From: Allocoleopsis franciscana PCC 7113
Lineage (GTDB): Bacteria > Cyanobacteriota > Cyanobacteriia > Cyanobacteriales > Coleofasciculaceae
Assembly: GCF_000317515.1 (NCBI RefSeq)
Contig: NC_019738.1
Coordinates: 7,218,001-7,282,000 of the forward strand
DNA length: 64,000 bases
Reading direction: 5' to 3'
In this document: piece after piece, positions 10,258-19,851 of the stretch
Layout of the letters: every line of letters starts with the position of its first letter
Position numbering within the stretch: position 1 is the stretch's first letter
The notes under the pieces: generated by a model
Seen by the model: the letters and a program-made list of their open reading frames with translations, nothing else
What the model was told of the DNA's origin: nothing
Databases searched by the model: none
Translations under genes and position numbers: made by a program

Positions 10258-10515
10258 TTAACAGCGAACGGCTCTTGAGGAGCTATGACGTTAACGCCCC
10301 AAACGCAGCGTAGTCGCGTGAGTGTCAAAACTCTAAAACCTTAGTTTGGATATCCTGAGCCTTCAGCAGTCTATTGGTTTCTCGAATTGAGAAAATGAGA
10401 TAGGCGACGAGGGGTTCAGGTTTTCGCATATATTTACAGTTACAGCATCCGAGTCACAGTTCTCTCCTTGGCCAACTGCCTTTGACTACACCCCGCTCAA
10501 TCAAGGACTTTTTCT

Positions 10516-11076
10516 ATGCGATGCCCTTATTGTCAGCACACCGACAGCCGCGTTCTTGAGTCCCGTTCCACCGAAGCAGGACAAAGTGTTCGCAGGCGTC
10601 GAGAGTGTTTGCGGTGTAAACATCGTTTCACCACTTACGAACGCATCGAATTTGTTCCAATGACTGTGATCAAACGCGATGGAAAGCGAGAATCTTTTGA
10701 CCGCTCCAAATTATTACGGGGAATTATCCGAGCCTGCGAAAAAACAGAGATTCCTCAAAGAAGCTTGGAAGTATTTGTGGATGAAATTGAGGCTGAATTA
10801 CAGCAGCAATCCGGACGGGAAGTCACTAGTAATGAAATTGGTGAATTAGTTCTTCGATACTTGCGAGAGGAGAATGAAGTTGCATATATCCGTTTTGCCT
10901 CAGTCTATCGGAAGTTTCAAGGCATCCGAGATTTTGTGGAAACTTTAGATCACCTCAAAAGCCATGAGGAACTTATTGAGATATCTCCAAGCCCCCGCAC
11001 AGTAGATGTGGAGGTAGACGAACAGGAACCATCGGCATCAAGGAGGGTCTCAGAGAATTCAGAAGTAAAAGTGTAA
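10516..11076 (+). CDS. nrdR: Transcriptional repressor NrdR
   Basis: NrdR represses ribonucleotide reductase genes in response to dATP/ATP. The 186-residue protein has an N-terminal zinc ribbon (Cys 3, 6, 31 and 34 in MRCPYC and CLRCKH) followed by the FTTYERIE segment. An ATP-cone at about 49-139 contains [17 protein letters not shown] and [15 protein letters not shown]. The C-terminal tail of about 35 residues is polar and variable. Its position between psbT and rpsA on the same strand is common in cyanobacteria. No ribonucleotide reductase gene lies in the window. Confidence 0.96.
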   Translation: MRCPYCQHTDSRVLESRSTEAGQSVRRRRECLRCKHRFTTYERIEFVPMTVIKRDGKRESFDRSKLLRGIIRACEKTEIPQRSLEVFVDEIEAELQQQSGREVTSNEIGELVLRYLREENEVAYIRFASVYRKFQGIRDFVETLDHLKSHEELIEISPSPRTVDVEVDEQEPSASRRVSENSEVKV

Positions 11077-11301
11077 ACTATCTCATCAACTATCTCATCA
11101 ACGAGAAGCGGATAAAGAAACTCTACTAAGGCATCCAGCCTGAGTTATAATTAACTGTCTGCACTTTATTAAATCTTTTAAAATAAGGTATAGACAACGC
11201 AATGTAGGTGTAGGTAGATGTAGGCAGCACAATGCCGACGTGCTTGTACATCCACAGGAGGCATAGTCATTACGGAGATAAAACTAGGAAACGCAACGCA
11301 C

Positions 11302-12321
11302 ATGCTCAGTCAGAAAAGAACCGCTACAGTCGATATTGGCTTCACTCACGACGATTTTGCCGCCCTTCTTGATAAATATGATTATCACTTTAGCCCTGGT
11401 GATATCGTCGCTGGTACCGTATTCAGTTTGGAGCCTAGAGGCGCTCTGATTGACATTGGTGCTAAAACCGCAGCATATATCCCGATTCAGGAGATGTCAA
11501 TCAACCGGGTTGACAACCCGGAGGAAGTCTTACAGTCAAACGAAACGCGGGAATTTTTCATTCTGACTGACGAGAATGAAGATGGACAACTCACTCTCTC
11601 AATCCGTCGCATCGAGTATATGCGGGCTTGGGAACGCGTACGGCAGTTGCAAGCTGAAGATGCAACCGTTCGCTCCCTCGTCTTTGCCACTAATCGAGGT
11701 GGAGCTTTAGTGCGAATTGAGGGGCTACGTGGCTTTATTCCCGGTTCTCATATCAGCACGCGCAAACCGAAGGAAGATTTGGTAGGAGAAGAACTCCAAC
11801 TGAAATTCCTGGAGGTCGATGAAGACCGTAACCGTCTGGTTCTATCACACCGTCGTGCGCTGGTTGAGCGTAAGATGAACCGCCTAGAAGTGGGTGAAGT
11901 GGTCATCGGTTCTGTGCGGGGCATCAAACCTTACGGTGCATTCATCGATATTGGTGGTGTTAGCGGCTTGCTACACATTTCTGAGATTTCCCACGACCAT
12001 ATCGATACCCCTCACAGCGTGTTTAACGTCAATGATGAAGTGAAGGTCATGATCATTGACTTGGATGCGGAAAGAGGTCGGATTTCTCTGTCTACTAAGC
12101 AATTAGAGCCAGAACCGGGGGATATGATCAATAACCGCGATCGTGTCTACGAAAAAGCGGAAGAAATGGCCGAGAAGTACCGGGAGAAGATGCGTGCAGC
12201 TCAACAGCAGCAAGTGGCGGCTACTGACGAGCTAGAGCCAGAGCTAGGGCCAGAGGCAGAAGCAGAGCCAGAGCTAGAGCCAGAGTATGAAGAAGAAGTC
12301 GTCGCTGCGATCGAAGAATAA
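11302..12321 (+). CDS. rpsA: 30S ribosomal protein S1
   Basis: S1 binds mRNA on the small subunit during initiation. At 339 residues with three S1 (OB-fold) repeats (about 33-100, 118-185 and 200-270), it is the short cyanobacterial/chloroplast type rather than the six-repeat enterobacterial form. The third repeat contains GSVRGIKPYGAFIDIGGVSG followed by a LLHISEISHDH segment. A highly acidic tail with Glu-Pro runs (about 305-339) ends the protein. A rho-independent terminator follows at 12369. Confidence 0.95.
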   Translation: MLSQKRTATVDIGFTHDDFAALLDKYDYHFSPGDIVAGTVFSLEPRGALIDIGAKTAAYIPIQEMSINRVDNPEEVLQSNETREFFILTDENEDGQLTLSIRRIEYMRAWERVRQLQAEDATVRSLVFATNRGGALVRIEGLRGFIPGSHISTRKPKEDLVGEELQLKFLEVDEDRNRLVLSHRRALVERKMNRLEVGEVVIGSVRGIKPYGAFIDIGGVSGLLHISEISHDHIDTPHSVFNVNDEVKVMIIDLDAERGRISLSTKQLEPEPGDMINNRDRVYEKAEEMAEKYREKMRAAQQQQVAATDELEPELGPEAEAEPELEPEYEEEVVAAIEE

Positions 12322-12368
12322 TTACGTTTTATGTTGGGGGTGGGTTTTAAACACCCAACTGTGTAATG

Positions 12369-12392
12369 AAGAGGGATTTTCCCTCTTTTTTT
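12369..12392 (+). terminator. Rho-independent terminator after rpsA
   Basis: The arms AAGAGGG and CCCTCTT flank a 5-nt loop and are followed by a run of T. It lies 48 nt after the rpsA stop codon and before the HAD gene. Confidence 0.85.
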
Positions 12393-12453
12393 ATAGGTAT
12401 GGTGGGGAAGCCCCTGATGTTTTTTGTTGTTTGTACACAGGAGAAATTAGCCC

Positions 12454-13197
12454 TTGGTTACGATTCGCTGTCGAGACGCGATATTCCCAAACATCCAAGC
12501 CATCATTTTTGATAAAGACGGAACCCTAGAGGATTCGCAAATCTTTTTGAGAGAACTGGGGCAAAAGCGATCGCGCCTGATTGACGCGCAAATTCCCGGC
12601 ATTGGAGAGCCATTATTGATGGCATTTGGCATCAATGGGGAAAAGATTGACCCCGCCGGTTTGATGGCGGTAGGAAGCCGTCGTGAAACTGAAATTGCGG
12701 CGGCGGCCTATATTGCTGAAACCGGTCGAGGGTGGTTAGAGTCGTTAGCGATCGCTCACAATGCCTTTGCAGAAGCAGATCACTACCTGAAAGATGCCGC
12801 TAACACTACACCCCTGTTTGTCGGTAGCCTGGAAGTTTTGAAATGCCTCTCAGAAGCTGGATTAAAACTGGGAATCCTGTCAGCGGCGAGAACATCAGGA
12901 GTACAAGCTTTTGTGCAGCGTCACCAACTCGAACCTTACATCCAGTTACAGCAGGGTGTGGATGAAGGGCCAAGTAAACCCGACCCCTCACTTTTTCTCC
13001 AAGCCTGCCAAAGGTTGGGTGTTGAACCTGCCGCTACTCTCATGGTGGGAGATTCTGCTGGGGATATTGAGATGGCACGTCGTGCGGGTGCGGCGGGTTG
13101 TATTGGCATCTGCTGGGGAACACCAGAAGCGGCACATTTAGAAGCGGCAGATGTAGCGATTTCCCAACTGGATGAAATCCAAGTAATTGAGTCTTAA
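12454..13197 (+). CDS. HAD-superfamily hydrolase (phosphoglycolate phosphatase-like)
   Basis: This 247-residue protein starts at a TTG at 12454, about 10 nt after an AGGAG site. HAD motif I is FDKDGT with the nucleophile Asp20 and acid/base Asp22. A helical cap domain follows. Motif II probably lies in LGILSAART, motif III Lys is in SKPDPSLF, and motif IV is VGDSAGDIEMARRAGA. These show a Mg2+-dependent phosphatase of the Gph type. The substrate cannot be read from the sequence. It is convergent with the ABC transporter gene. Confidence 0.88.
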   Translation: MVTIRCRDAIFPNIQAIIFDKDGTLEDSQIFLRELGQKRSRLIDAQIPGIGEPLLMAFGINGEKIDPAGLMAVGSRRETEIAAAAYIAETGRGWLESLAIAHNAFAEADHYLKDAANTTPLFVGSLEVLKCLSEAGLKLGILSAARTSGVQAFVQRHQLEPYIQLQQGVDEGPSKPDPSLFLQACQRLGVEPAATLMVGDSAGDIEMARRAGAAGCIGICWGTPEAAHLEAADVAISQLDEIQVIES

Positions 13198-13254
13198 CCC
13201 ACACCAGAATGGGCAAGAAGAGTTGACATTTCGTAGGAGAAAAACCTTCAATTT

Positions 13255-15288
13255 TCAACCTTCAACCCAGTACCCTTCACCAAGGCTAGAATTCTCTTCT
13301 AAAAGCTCTAAGTTGTTAAGCAGCCGAATTGCTGATTTATAAGCTTCTTCCGTTAATTCGTCCCGTTCCCCACTGCTTTCTACCAAGTCATCAACCACTA
13401 ATTGCAAGAAACCAATCATAGGGTTGAGGCGATTCCGAATTTCATAAGAGGCTCGGATAAAAGCCTCATTAGCTGATGCATGGATCACTTCATTCGCGCT
13501 GCGGTCAAATTGCATTAAGTAAAGACGTGTATAGTAGCCGCCTTTTTTGAGCAGTTCCTCATGAGTACCCAGCTCGACAACTCGTCCCTTGTCCAGCACC
13601 GCAATCTGACTGGCTTTTTGCACCGTAGAAAGTCGGTGAGCAATCACAATCGTAGTGCGATCGCGGCAGAGTTCATCAATGGCTTGTTGTACCAGTCGCT
13701 CAGATACGGTATCCAGAGCACTGGTAGCCTCATCCAAAATTAGAATATCGGGGTTACGCAGCAGAGCACGGGCGATTGCTAGTCGTTGCCGTTGTCCTCC
13801 AGATAGCAGAACACCGCGATCGCCAATTTCTGTATCAAACCCTTGGGGTAACTGAATAATAAATTCATAAGCATTCGCTCGTTTGGCAGCTAAAAGCACC
13901 TGTTCGTCCGTAACATTCTTCAGCCCATAGGCGATATTGTAACGAACCGAATTATTAAATAAAAACGTATCCTGACTAACAATTCCCATCGCCTGCCTGA
14001 GCGATCGGATGTCATATTCTCTTAAATCTTTGCCATCGATTGTAATTCGCCCCTCAATCGGGTCATAAAATCTTGGTAGCAAATCCGCCATTGTTGATTT
14101 ACCTGCCCCCGAAGCACCCACTAAAGCAAGAGTTGTTCCTTGAGGAATCCATAAATCAACCCCTTTCAGTACTAAATCCTCATGACCAGGGTAGGTAAAA
14201 GATACTCCTTCCCAACGAATTCCTTGTTTGATTTTTGTATAAAAACTTGAACCATTCGTCATGAAAGGTTTGTTATCTCGCCGCAAAAAATTTGCAACAA
14301 TTTGAGTTCCCGGTGCGGCATTGGCAAATTGACTTCTTTGGGCATTCAGTTGGCTAACCACCGGAAGTAATCGAAAGAGTACATATAGATAAATGAGTAA
14401 TACAGTTAACAGCGACTCCATCTGCTGCCAAAAGAAAGCTTTTCCCAAAAAGACAATGGCTAAAATTGATAAGGTTCCTACTATTTCATTAATTGGACCA
14501 ATGGCATCATAATTAGCCTGCGATCTGGCATCTACTTTTTCTAAGTCATCAACAAATTTATCGAGTTGTTTATACTCATATTCTTCATTTCCAACTGTTT
14601 TAATTAAGCGCATTCCTGTCAACATCTCGACCAGAATTGTCGCATATTTGCTGGATTTTTCTGATAGCACTTGACCAAAGCTTTTAGCCCGTTGGATGAG
14701 GGCTTGGTTAATCAAAGCGACCAGGAATAATAAACCACTGGCTGCTAATGTAAGTTTCCAAGAGATGGAAACAAGAATACCAATATATATTAAAATATTA
14801 ATGGATGTGGTAAATATATTAATCGCAATTCGGATAGAAACCGTAGCTCGACCTACCTCATTCCCTATTTGATTCAGAATATCTCCAACTTTAGTTTTAG
14901 AAAAATAAGCCATATCGACTTCTAAAAGTAGCTTAATTCCTTCTTCCCTAATATCCCTAACCAATTTTCTGGATAAATTGGCTGAAACGATGGCATTCAT
15001 GTATACGGCAATGTTCTTTAAAATAATTCCTGAAACGACTATTGCAACCATGAACAAAATACTGCTGCTATCATCACCTCGATCAAAAAACGCGAGGATT
15101 TTTTGGATGGCTGGCGGACCAACGTTCAGGTTTATATCCTCTTTCCCCAAAAATCCCAGTACTAAGGGCACAATCAGTGTTGTACTAACCCCATTAAACA
15201 ATGCACTAGATGAACCAAGAATAATGGTTAAAACAATCCAACCGGGATAGCGTAGTGCGTATTTCAAAAGGAGCTGATTAGGAGACAT
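13255..15288 (-). CDS. ABC exporter (MsbA type) with a C-terminal DHp-like extension
   Basis: This 677-residue half-transporter has six membrane helices in an exporter domain (about 15-330). The ATPase has Walker A GASGAGKST (391-399), signature LSGGQ (495-499), Walker B ILILDE (515-520) and H-loop His551. It would work as a homodimer exporting lipid, polysaccharide or peptide; the substrate is unknown. The odd part is residues 600-677, beyond the normal end. ASYEIRNRLNPMIGFLQLV resembles the HisKA (DHp) helix of sensor kinases, but Tyr615 stands where the phospho-accepting His would be. The last codons lie in a GGTTGAAGG-type repeat. Confidence 0.92.
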   Translation of the reverse strand: MSPNQLLLKYALRYPGWIVLTIILGSSSALFNGVSTTLIVPLVLGFLGKEDINLNVGPPAIQKILAFFDRGDDSSSILFMVAIVVSGIILKNIAVYMNAIVSANLSRKLVRDIREEGIKLLLEVDMAYFSKTKVGDILNQIGNEVGRATVSIRIAINIFTTSINILIYIGILVSISWKLTLAASGLLFLVALINQALIQRAKSFGQVLSEKSSKYATILVEMLTGMRLIKTVGNEEYEYKQLDKFVDDLEKVDARSQANYDAIGPINEIVGTLSILAIVFLGKAFFWQQMESLLTVLLIYLYVLFRLLPVVSQLNAQRSQFANAAPGTQIVANFLRRDNKPFMTNGSSFYTKIKQGIRWEGVSFTYPGHEDLVLKGVDLWIPQGTTLALVGASGAGKSTMADLLPRFYDPIEGRITIDGKDLREYDIRSLRQAMGIVSQDTFLFNNSVRYNIAYGLKNVTDEQVLLAAKRANAYEFIIQLPQGFDTEIGDRGVLLSGGQRQRLAIARALLRNPDILILDEATSALDTVSERLVQQAIDELCRDRTTIVIAHRLSTVQKASQIAVLDKGRVVELGTHEELLKKGGYYTRLYLMQFDRSANEVIHASANEAFIRASYEIRNRLNPMIGFLQLVVDDLVESSGERDELTEEAYKSAIRLLNNLELLEENSSLGEGYWVEG

Positions 15289-15418
15289 AGAGTAGGTGAT
15301 GCGATAAGATATAAAGCTTTTTCTTACACTAATGCTGACTTTTTTAGCATCATTTTTAGTGCAATAAGAGATAAAGATACCAAGATAAAGCGAGCTTTTT
15401 CCTGGAAGAAGATGTTAA

Positions 15419-15625
15419 TTAATCAATAATCTTTAAGCGACCGATTTGCAGGTCGTCAAAGATGCGATTGATCTGGCTGCGCTCATCATCCGTGACTTTA
15501 TAGTCAGAGAGGAATGTAGTAACCAGTTGTAGATGTTCCTGACGGCTCAATTGACCAGTCTGAAAAATGCGCTCCATGATCGGCTTGAGGGTTTGACTAA
15601 ACTGATTTTGATTGTTTCCTGCCAT
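15419..15625 (-). CDS. Small conserved protein, function unknown
   Basis: This 68-residue soluble, helical protein starts MAGNNQNQFSQTLKPIMERI and ends DDLQIGRLKIID. The pattern of acidic and amphipathic helices, with SRQEHLQLVTTFLSDYKVTD in the middle, looks ordered. It resembles the many short cyanobacterial conserved proteins that have no assigned role. It lies upstream of the ABC exporter gene on the same strand, about 130 bp away, and is divergent from gloB. I cannot name a function. Confidence 0.7.
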   Translation of the reverse strand: MAGNNQNQFSQTLKPIMERIFQTGQLSRQEHLQLVTTFLSDYKVTDDERSQINRIFDDLQIGRLKIID

Positions 15626-15835
15626 TAGTTACTGGTCACGCGATCCCGTTTTAGCACGCTGGATATTGCTTTAATTTTCTCCTAAGATAGTCTGCTTGGT
15701 ATGGATGCGTCATCTCACATCCGAGATATGGGTAGAGCTATGGTTGAATAGGGTGGGTTGGAACGTGTCTATCTAGAGGGTTGGGTCGGTTCACCCATCG
15801 AGAAAGAAACGGATTTGAGTGAGGCAGGACAAGTC

Positions 15836-16609
15836 ATGCAGGTCAATCGGCTTTGTGCACTTTCTGACAACTATATTTTTTTGCTCCATGACCCCAAAAA
15901 AAACGTTGCGGCGGTTGTTGACCCAGCAGAGGCGGCTCCGGTGCTACGGCATCTAGACCAACTAGGCGCTCAATTGGTCGCGATTTTCAATACTCACCAT
16001 CACATGGATCATGTCGGCGGGAATCGGCAGTTGAGGCAACATTTCCTGGATGTCTGTGTGTATGGGGGCGCTCAAGATAGGGGTCGCATCCCAGGACAAC
16101 AGGTGTTTTTACAGGAGGGTGATAAGGTCGAATTTGCCAACAGAACGGGAGAAGTCTTGTTCGTTCCAGGACATACCCGTGGGCATATTGCCTATTATTT
16201 TCCTCCAGCCGTCGAGGGTGAAACGGGGGAGCTATTCTGCGGTGATACCTTATTTGCGGGGGGGTGCGGCAGACTTTTTGAAGGAACCCCGACGCAGATG
16301 GTGGATTCTTTAAGTAAGCTACGGGCTTTGCCCGATAATACGCGGGTATGGTGTGCTCACGAGTACACGCTGAAAAATCTCCAATTTGCCCTCACCGTAG
16401 ATGCCGAAAATCCCGACTTACAAAACCGACTGACGGAAGTTCAATCCGCTCGTCAACGTTCGGAGGCAACTGTACCATCCCTGTTGGCTGTGGAAAAGCG
16501 GACGAATCCATTTTTGCGCTGGGAGGAGCCAACACTACAAGCCGCTGTCAAGTCTCAAGAACCCGTGCAGACTTTCTCACGGCTGCGGGGGATGAAGGAT
16601 CGGTTTTAA
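15836..16609 (+). CDS. gloB: Hydroxyacylglutathione hydrolase (glyoxalase II)
   Basis: Glyoxalase II hydrolyses S-lactoylglutathione to lactate and glutathione, the second step of methylglyoxal detoxification. From the ATG at 15836, after a GGCAGGAC site, the protein is 257 residues, the usual family length. A GTG further upstream would add 26 unsupported residues. The metallo-beta-lactamase motif [10 protein letters not shown] gives ligands His54, His56, Asp58 and His59. Other family segments are [30 protein letters not shown] and [13 protein letters not shown]. The C-terminal HAGH-C domain ends near [12 protein letters not shown]. Confidence 0.95.
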   Translation: MQVNRLCALSDNYIFLLHDPKKNVAAVVDPAEAAPVLRHLDQLGAQLVAIFNTHHHMDHVGGNRQLRQHFLDVCVYGGAQDRGRIPGQQVFLQEGDKVEFANRTGEVLFVPGHTRGHIAYYFPPAVEGETGELFCGDTLFAGGCGRLFEGTPTQMVDSLSKLRALPDNTRVWCAHEYTLKNLQFALTVDAENPDLQNRLTEVQSARQRSEATVPSLLAVEKRTNPFLRWEEPTLQAAVKSQEPVQTFSRLRGMKDRF

Positions 16610-16756
16610 TGGGAGTCGGTGATTACCCATGGGTACCGCAGAAAGTCAAAATTCCCATCACCCATCGGGTTGCGATCATTACACAGATTTTCGTACTATG
16701 AAGTGTTCTAGGATATCACCACTGTTCCTTGGAAGTCAGTACCTGAAATAACGACT

Positions 16757-17215
16757 ATGGCGAAACGTGTGCAATTAGTTTTAAGTCAAGATGTTAACAA
16801 GCTAGGAAAAACCGGAGATCTGGTTGACGTTGCTCCTGGCTATGCTCGCAATTATCTAATTCCTAAAAAAATAGGAATGATTGCCACTCCTGGCATTCTC
16901 AGGCAAGTTGAACGTCGTAGAGAGCAAGAGCGGCAGCGCTTACTCGAAGAGAAGCAACAAGCCGAAGCCCGCAAGACAGCGCTGGAAACGGTGGGTCGCT
17001 TTGTCATCCAAAAGCAAGTGGGTGAAAACGAGGCCATTTTTGGTACCGTTACCGCCCAGGAAGTTGCAGAAGCGATTCAAGCCGCCACGAATCAGGAAGT
17101 AGACCGTCGGGGCATTACCTTACCCGATATCGGCAAACTTGGTTTCTACAAAGCAGAAATCAAGTTACATCCGGATGTCACGGCGACCGTAGAGATTCAA
17201 GTTACGCCTAACTAA
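16757..17215 (+). CDS. rplI: 50S ribosomal protein L9
   Basis: L9 is a two-domain protein of the large subunit that binds 23S rRNA and helps maintain reading frame. The 152-residue sequence starts [20 protein letters not shown] and has the signature [23 protein letters not shown] long connecting helix ([19 protein letters not shown]) and the C-terminal domain follow. It lies 139 bp upstream of dnaB, and rplI-dnaB linkage is common in bacteria. Confidence 0.98.
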   Translation: MAKRVQLVLSQDVNKLGKTGDLVDVAPGYARNYLIPKKIGMIATPGILRQVERRREQERQRLLEEKQQAEARKTALETVGRFVIQKQVGENEAIFGTVTAQEVAEAIQAATNQEVDRRGITLPDIGKLGFYKAEIKLHPDVTATVEIQVTPN

Positions 17216-17354
17216 CTTTGAACGTTCGGGCACGCATTCCTCGTCCATACCCAGTATGGGCGGGGTCTGGTGCCTCCTCCTGTGAACTAAACAGGATCAT
17301 CTCTCAAGCCTTGCGTTCGCTAAGCTGGTCTTATCTTCCGATATTGCCTGGGTT

Positions 17355-18701
17355 ATGACTGACGACCTGAGTTTCTCTGCATTTAGTAACGCTTTACCCC
17401 CTCAAAACGTTGATGCCGAGGAATCCATACTTGGAGGCATCTTGTTAGACCCCGAAGCCATGGGTCGAGTTGCTGATGTTCTGCGCCCAGAAGCTTTTTA
17501 TATCAATACCCACAAAGAAATTTACAAAGCCATTTTAGCCCTGCATACTCAAGGCAAGCCAGTGGATTTAATGAGTGTGACCACTTGGCTGTATGACCAC
17601 GAATTATTAGCTAAAGTTGGCGGTCAGAGCAAGTTAGCGGAGTTAGTAGAGCGTACCGTGTCAGCGGTCAATGTAGACCGATATGCCGCACTGGTGGTGG
17701 ATAAGTACCTGCGTCGCCAACTCATTCAAGCCGGTAACGATATTGTTGAGCTGGGTTATGAGACATCCATTGAGTTAGAAACCGTCTTTGACCAAGCCGA
17801 ACAGAAGATTTTTAGCCTGACCCAAAAGCGTCCTCAACAAGGTTTAGTGCCGATTTCTGAAACCCTCATTCAGACATTCCAAGAAATTGAAATTCGCCAG
17901 GAAGGTGCGGCTTTACCCGGTATTTCCTCTGAGTTTTATGACTTAGATGTCATGACCGGCGGTTTTCAGCGTTCTGACCTGATTATTGTGGCAGGTCGCC
18001 CGTCAATGGGCAAGACCAGCTTCGCGGTTGGAATTGCTCGCAATATTGCTGAAAAATTCCCCGTAGCCATTTTTAGCTTGGAAATGTCAAAAGAGCAGTT
18101 AGTGCAACGGCTCTTGGCAAGTGAGGCGGGAATTGAGAGTAATTATTTGCGGACTGGGCGGATTAGTCAAAATCAGTGGAGCGATTTGAGTCGTGCGCTG
18201 GGCACGTTATCGGAATTGCCGATGTATATCGACGATACCGCTAACCAGACGGTGATGCAAATGCGATCGCAAGTGCGGCGTCTTCAGGCGGAACAGGGCG
18301 AAAAGTTGGGATTGGTTTTGATTGACTACTTGCAATTAATGGAAGGGAGTGGCAGCGATAACCGTGTGCAAGAACTCTCGAAAATCACCCGCAGTCTGAA
18401 AGGATTAGCCCGCGAACTTCAGGTTCCGGTGATTGCTCTATCTCAGCTCAGTCGAGGGGTAGAAGCCCGCACCAATAAACGACCCATGATGTCCGATTTG
18501 AGAGAGTCGGGTGCGATCGAGCAAGACTCCGATTTAATTATTATGTTGTACCGCGACGAATATTACTCCCCCGATACACCGGACAGAGGGATTGCAGAAG
18601 TGATTATTACTAAACATCGCAATGGCCCGACCGGTGTCGTGAAGCTGTTATTTGACCCCCAATTTACTCGTTTTCGGAACCTTGCCTCTCCCAATCGATG
18701 A
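17355..18701 (+). CDS. dnaB: Replicative DNA helicase DnaB
   Basis: DnaB is the hexameric 5'-3' helicase at the replication fork. The 448-residue protein has an N-terminal helical domain (about 15-120, beginning LPPQNVDAEESILGGILLDP). A RecA-type motor follows, with Walker A GRPSMGKTS from residue 214, Walker B-type LVLIDYLQLM and the segment SDLRESGAIEQDSDLIIMLY. Many cyanobacterial dnaB genes contain an intein; this one is uninterrupted at the Walker A and later conserved motifs. It is convergent with the FKBP gene. Confidence 0.98.
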   Translation: MTDDLSFSAFSNALPPQNVDAEESILGGILLDPEAMGRVADVLRPEAFYINTHKEIYKAILALHTQGKPVDLMSVTTWLYDHELLAKVGGQSKLAELVERTVSAVNVDRYAALVVDKYLRRQLIQAGNDIVELGYETSIELETVFDQAEQKIFSLTQKRPQQGLVPISETLIQTFQEIEIRQEGAALPGISSEFYDLDVMTGGFQRSDLIIVAGRPSMGKTSFAVGIARNIAEKFPVAIFSLEMSKEQLVQRLLASEAGIESNYLRTGRISQNQWSDLSRALGTLSELPMYIDDTANQTVMQMRSQVRRLQAEQGEKLGLVLIDYLQLMEGSGSDNRVQELSKITRSLKGLARELQVPVIALSQLSRGVEARTNKRPMMSDLRESGAIEQDSDLIIMLYRDEYYSPDTPDRGIAEVIITKHRNGPTGVVKLLFDPQFTRFRNLASPNR

Positions 18702-18735
18702 AGATTCCATCTCATTGAGAGAGGTAAGATATCTT

Positions 18736-19296
18736 TTAGCTAATTTTCAGCAGTTCCACATCAAAAATCAGTGTGGCGTTAGGCGGAATCACTCCACCCG
18801 CACCACGAGCACCGTAACCCAATTCCGAGGGAATAATTAGTTGACGCCGTCCACCGACCTTCATCGAGCCGACGCCCTCATCCCAGCCTTTGATTACCTG
18901 TCCCACACCAATTTTGAAGGAAAAGGGACGATTGCGATCGCGGGAACTATCGAACTTCGTCCCATCTTCCAAAGTTCCTGTATAGTGAACCACAACGGTC
19001 TGTCCCTTTTGGGGAGTAGCCCCGCCTCCCTGCTTAATCTCTTTGTACTTCAGACCTGAGGGCGTTGTCACAACATCTTTACCCGTAGCCTTTTCGCTTT
19101 CTGAATCACTATTCATTGCTATAAGTTTTGTATTGTCAACAGCCGGTTTAGCACTTGTATCGGGTGCCACTACGGCAGGTTGAGTTTTGGTGAGTTCGGA
19201 AGCGTAAGCGGAGCTTTTCCCACCACCCAACTGAGCCACGAGCAGCAGCAAACCAAAAGCCAATACTAGCCCTAAGCTGATTAAAATCTCTTTCAA
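18736..19296 (-). CDS. FKBP-type peptidyl-prolyl isomerase, membrane-anchored or exported
   Basis: This enzyme catalyses cis-trans isomerisation of prolyl bonds. The 186-residue protein begins with a hydrophobic signal or anchor segment ([20 protein letters not shown], about 5-24). A spacer follows, then one FKBP domain at about 80-186 with [52 protein letters not shown] and [20 protein letters not shown]. These motifs include the usual active-site aromatic and Asp residues. It probably acts in the periplasm or thylakoid lumen. The 35-bp gap to the convergent dnaB gene is short. Confidence 0.93.
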   Translation of the reverse strand: MKEILISLGLVLAFGLLLLVAQLGGGKSSAYASELTKTQPAVVAPDTSAKPAVDNTKLIAMNSDSESEKATGKDVVTTPSGLKYKEIKQGGGATPQKGQTVVVHYTGTLEDGTKFDSSRDRNRPFSFKIGVGQVIKGWDEGVGSMKVGGRRQLIIPSELGYGARGAGGVIPPNATLIFDVELLKIS

Positions 19297-19322
19297 AATT
19301 TATCCTCCCGATTGAACGTTTC

Positions 19323-19658
19323 TCAACGCCAGAGCTTATTTTCTAAGTCTCGCACCTGACGCTCTAGACGGTCGATGCGACCTCGCAATTCATCCATTTC
19401 TGATTGGCGAGGCACACCTAAGTCTTGCATCATATTACGCAACTGCCGTTCCATCTGCGCTTCGAGATTACCATGCTCTGACTTGATCTGCTGCATCATC
19501 TCATCGACAATACCTTTGGCCTGCTCTGGGTTGATTTTTCCCTCTTTGACCCATTCATCGCTCACCGTTCGCAGTTTCTCGGCGACTACTGATGTCGTGC
19601 CAACACCAACCATCAATAACTGCTGGAGCCAATTGTTATTATCCATCTGTTCTGTCAC
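19323..19658 (-). CDS. Coiled-coil protein, phasin-like
   Basis: This 111-residue protein has a helical N-terminus (NNNWLQQLLMVGVGTTSVVA) and a central region rich in charged residues. Its C-terminal coiled coil, ELRGRIDRLERQVRDLENKL, is similar to the end of phasin-like and polyhydroxyalkanoate-regulator-like proteins. Met1 and Met5 are both possible starts. Its role is unknown; the family comparison is suggestive only. It lies 26 bp upstream of the FKBP gene on the same strand and may be cotranscribed with it. Confidence 0.75.
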   Translation of the reverse strand: MTEQMDNNNWLQQLLMVGVGTTSVVAEKLRTVSDEWVKEGKINPEQAKGIVDEMMQQIKSEHGNLEAQMERQLRNMMQDLGVPRQSEMDELRGRIDRLERQVRDLENKLWR

Positions 19659-19851
19659 TCGGTGCTTAATTGGGGGGCTTAACGTAGACTGTTCCCAAGG
19701 GTGCGGACACCGGATTTATTCCCAGCCTACAGTTCTATTGTGTGACATCTACCCAACACCTGTCGCCAACCTACGCTAGATAAATCATGACACAATAGAG
19801 CGAGGTCTCTTTTCGAGCCATCGTACTAACCCCAACGAAGAATTTGTCAAC

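Noticed and set aside
16624-16635. TACCCATGGGTA palindrome before rplI
   Set aside because: Perfect 12-bp palindrome, but without a second copy, known consensus or suitable promoter position there is nothing to call.
17355-18701. Intein in dnaB
   Set aside because: Looked for because cyanobacterial dnaB often has one. The motor domain is continuous through the Walker A and later motifs and the length is normal.
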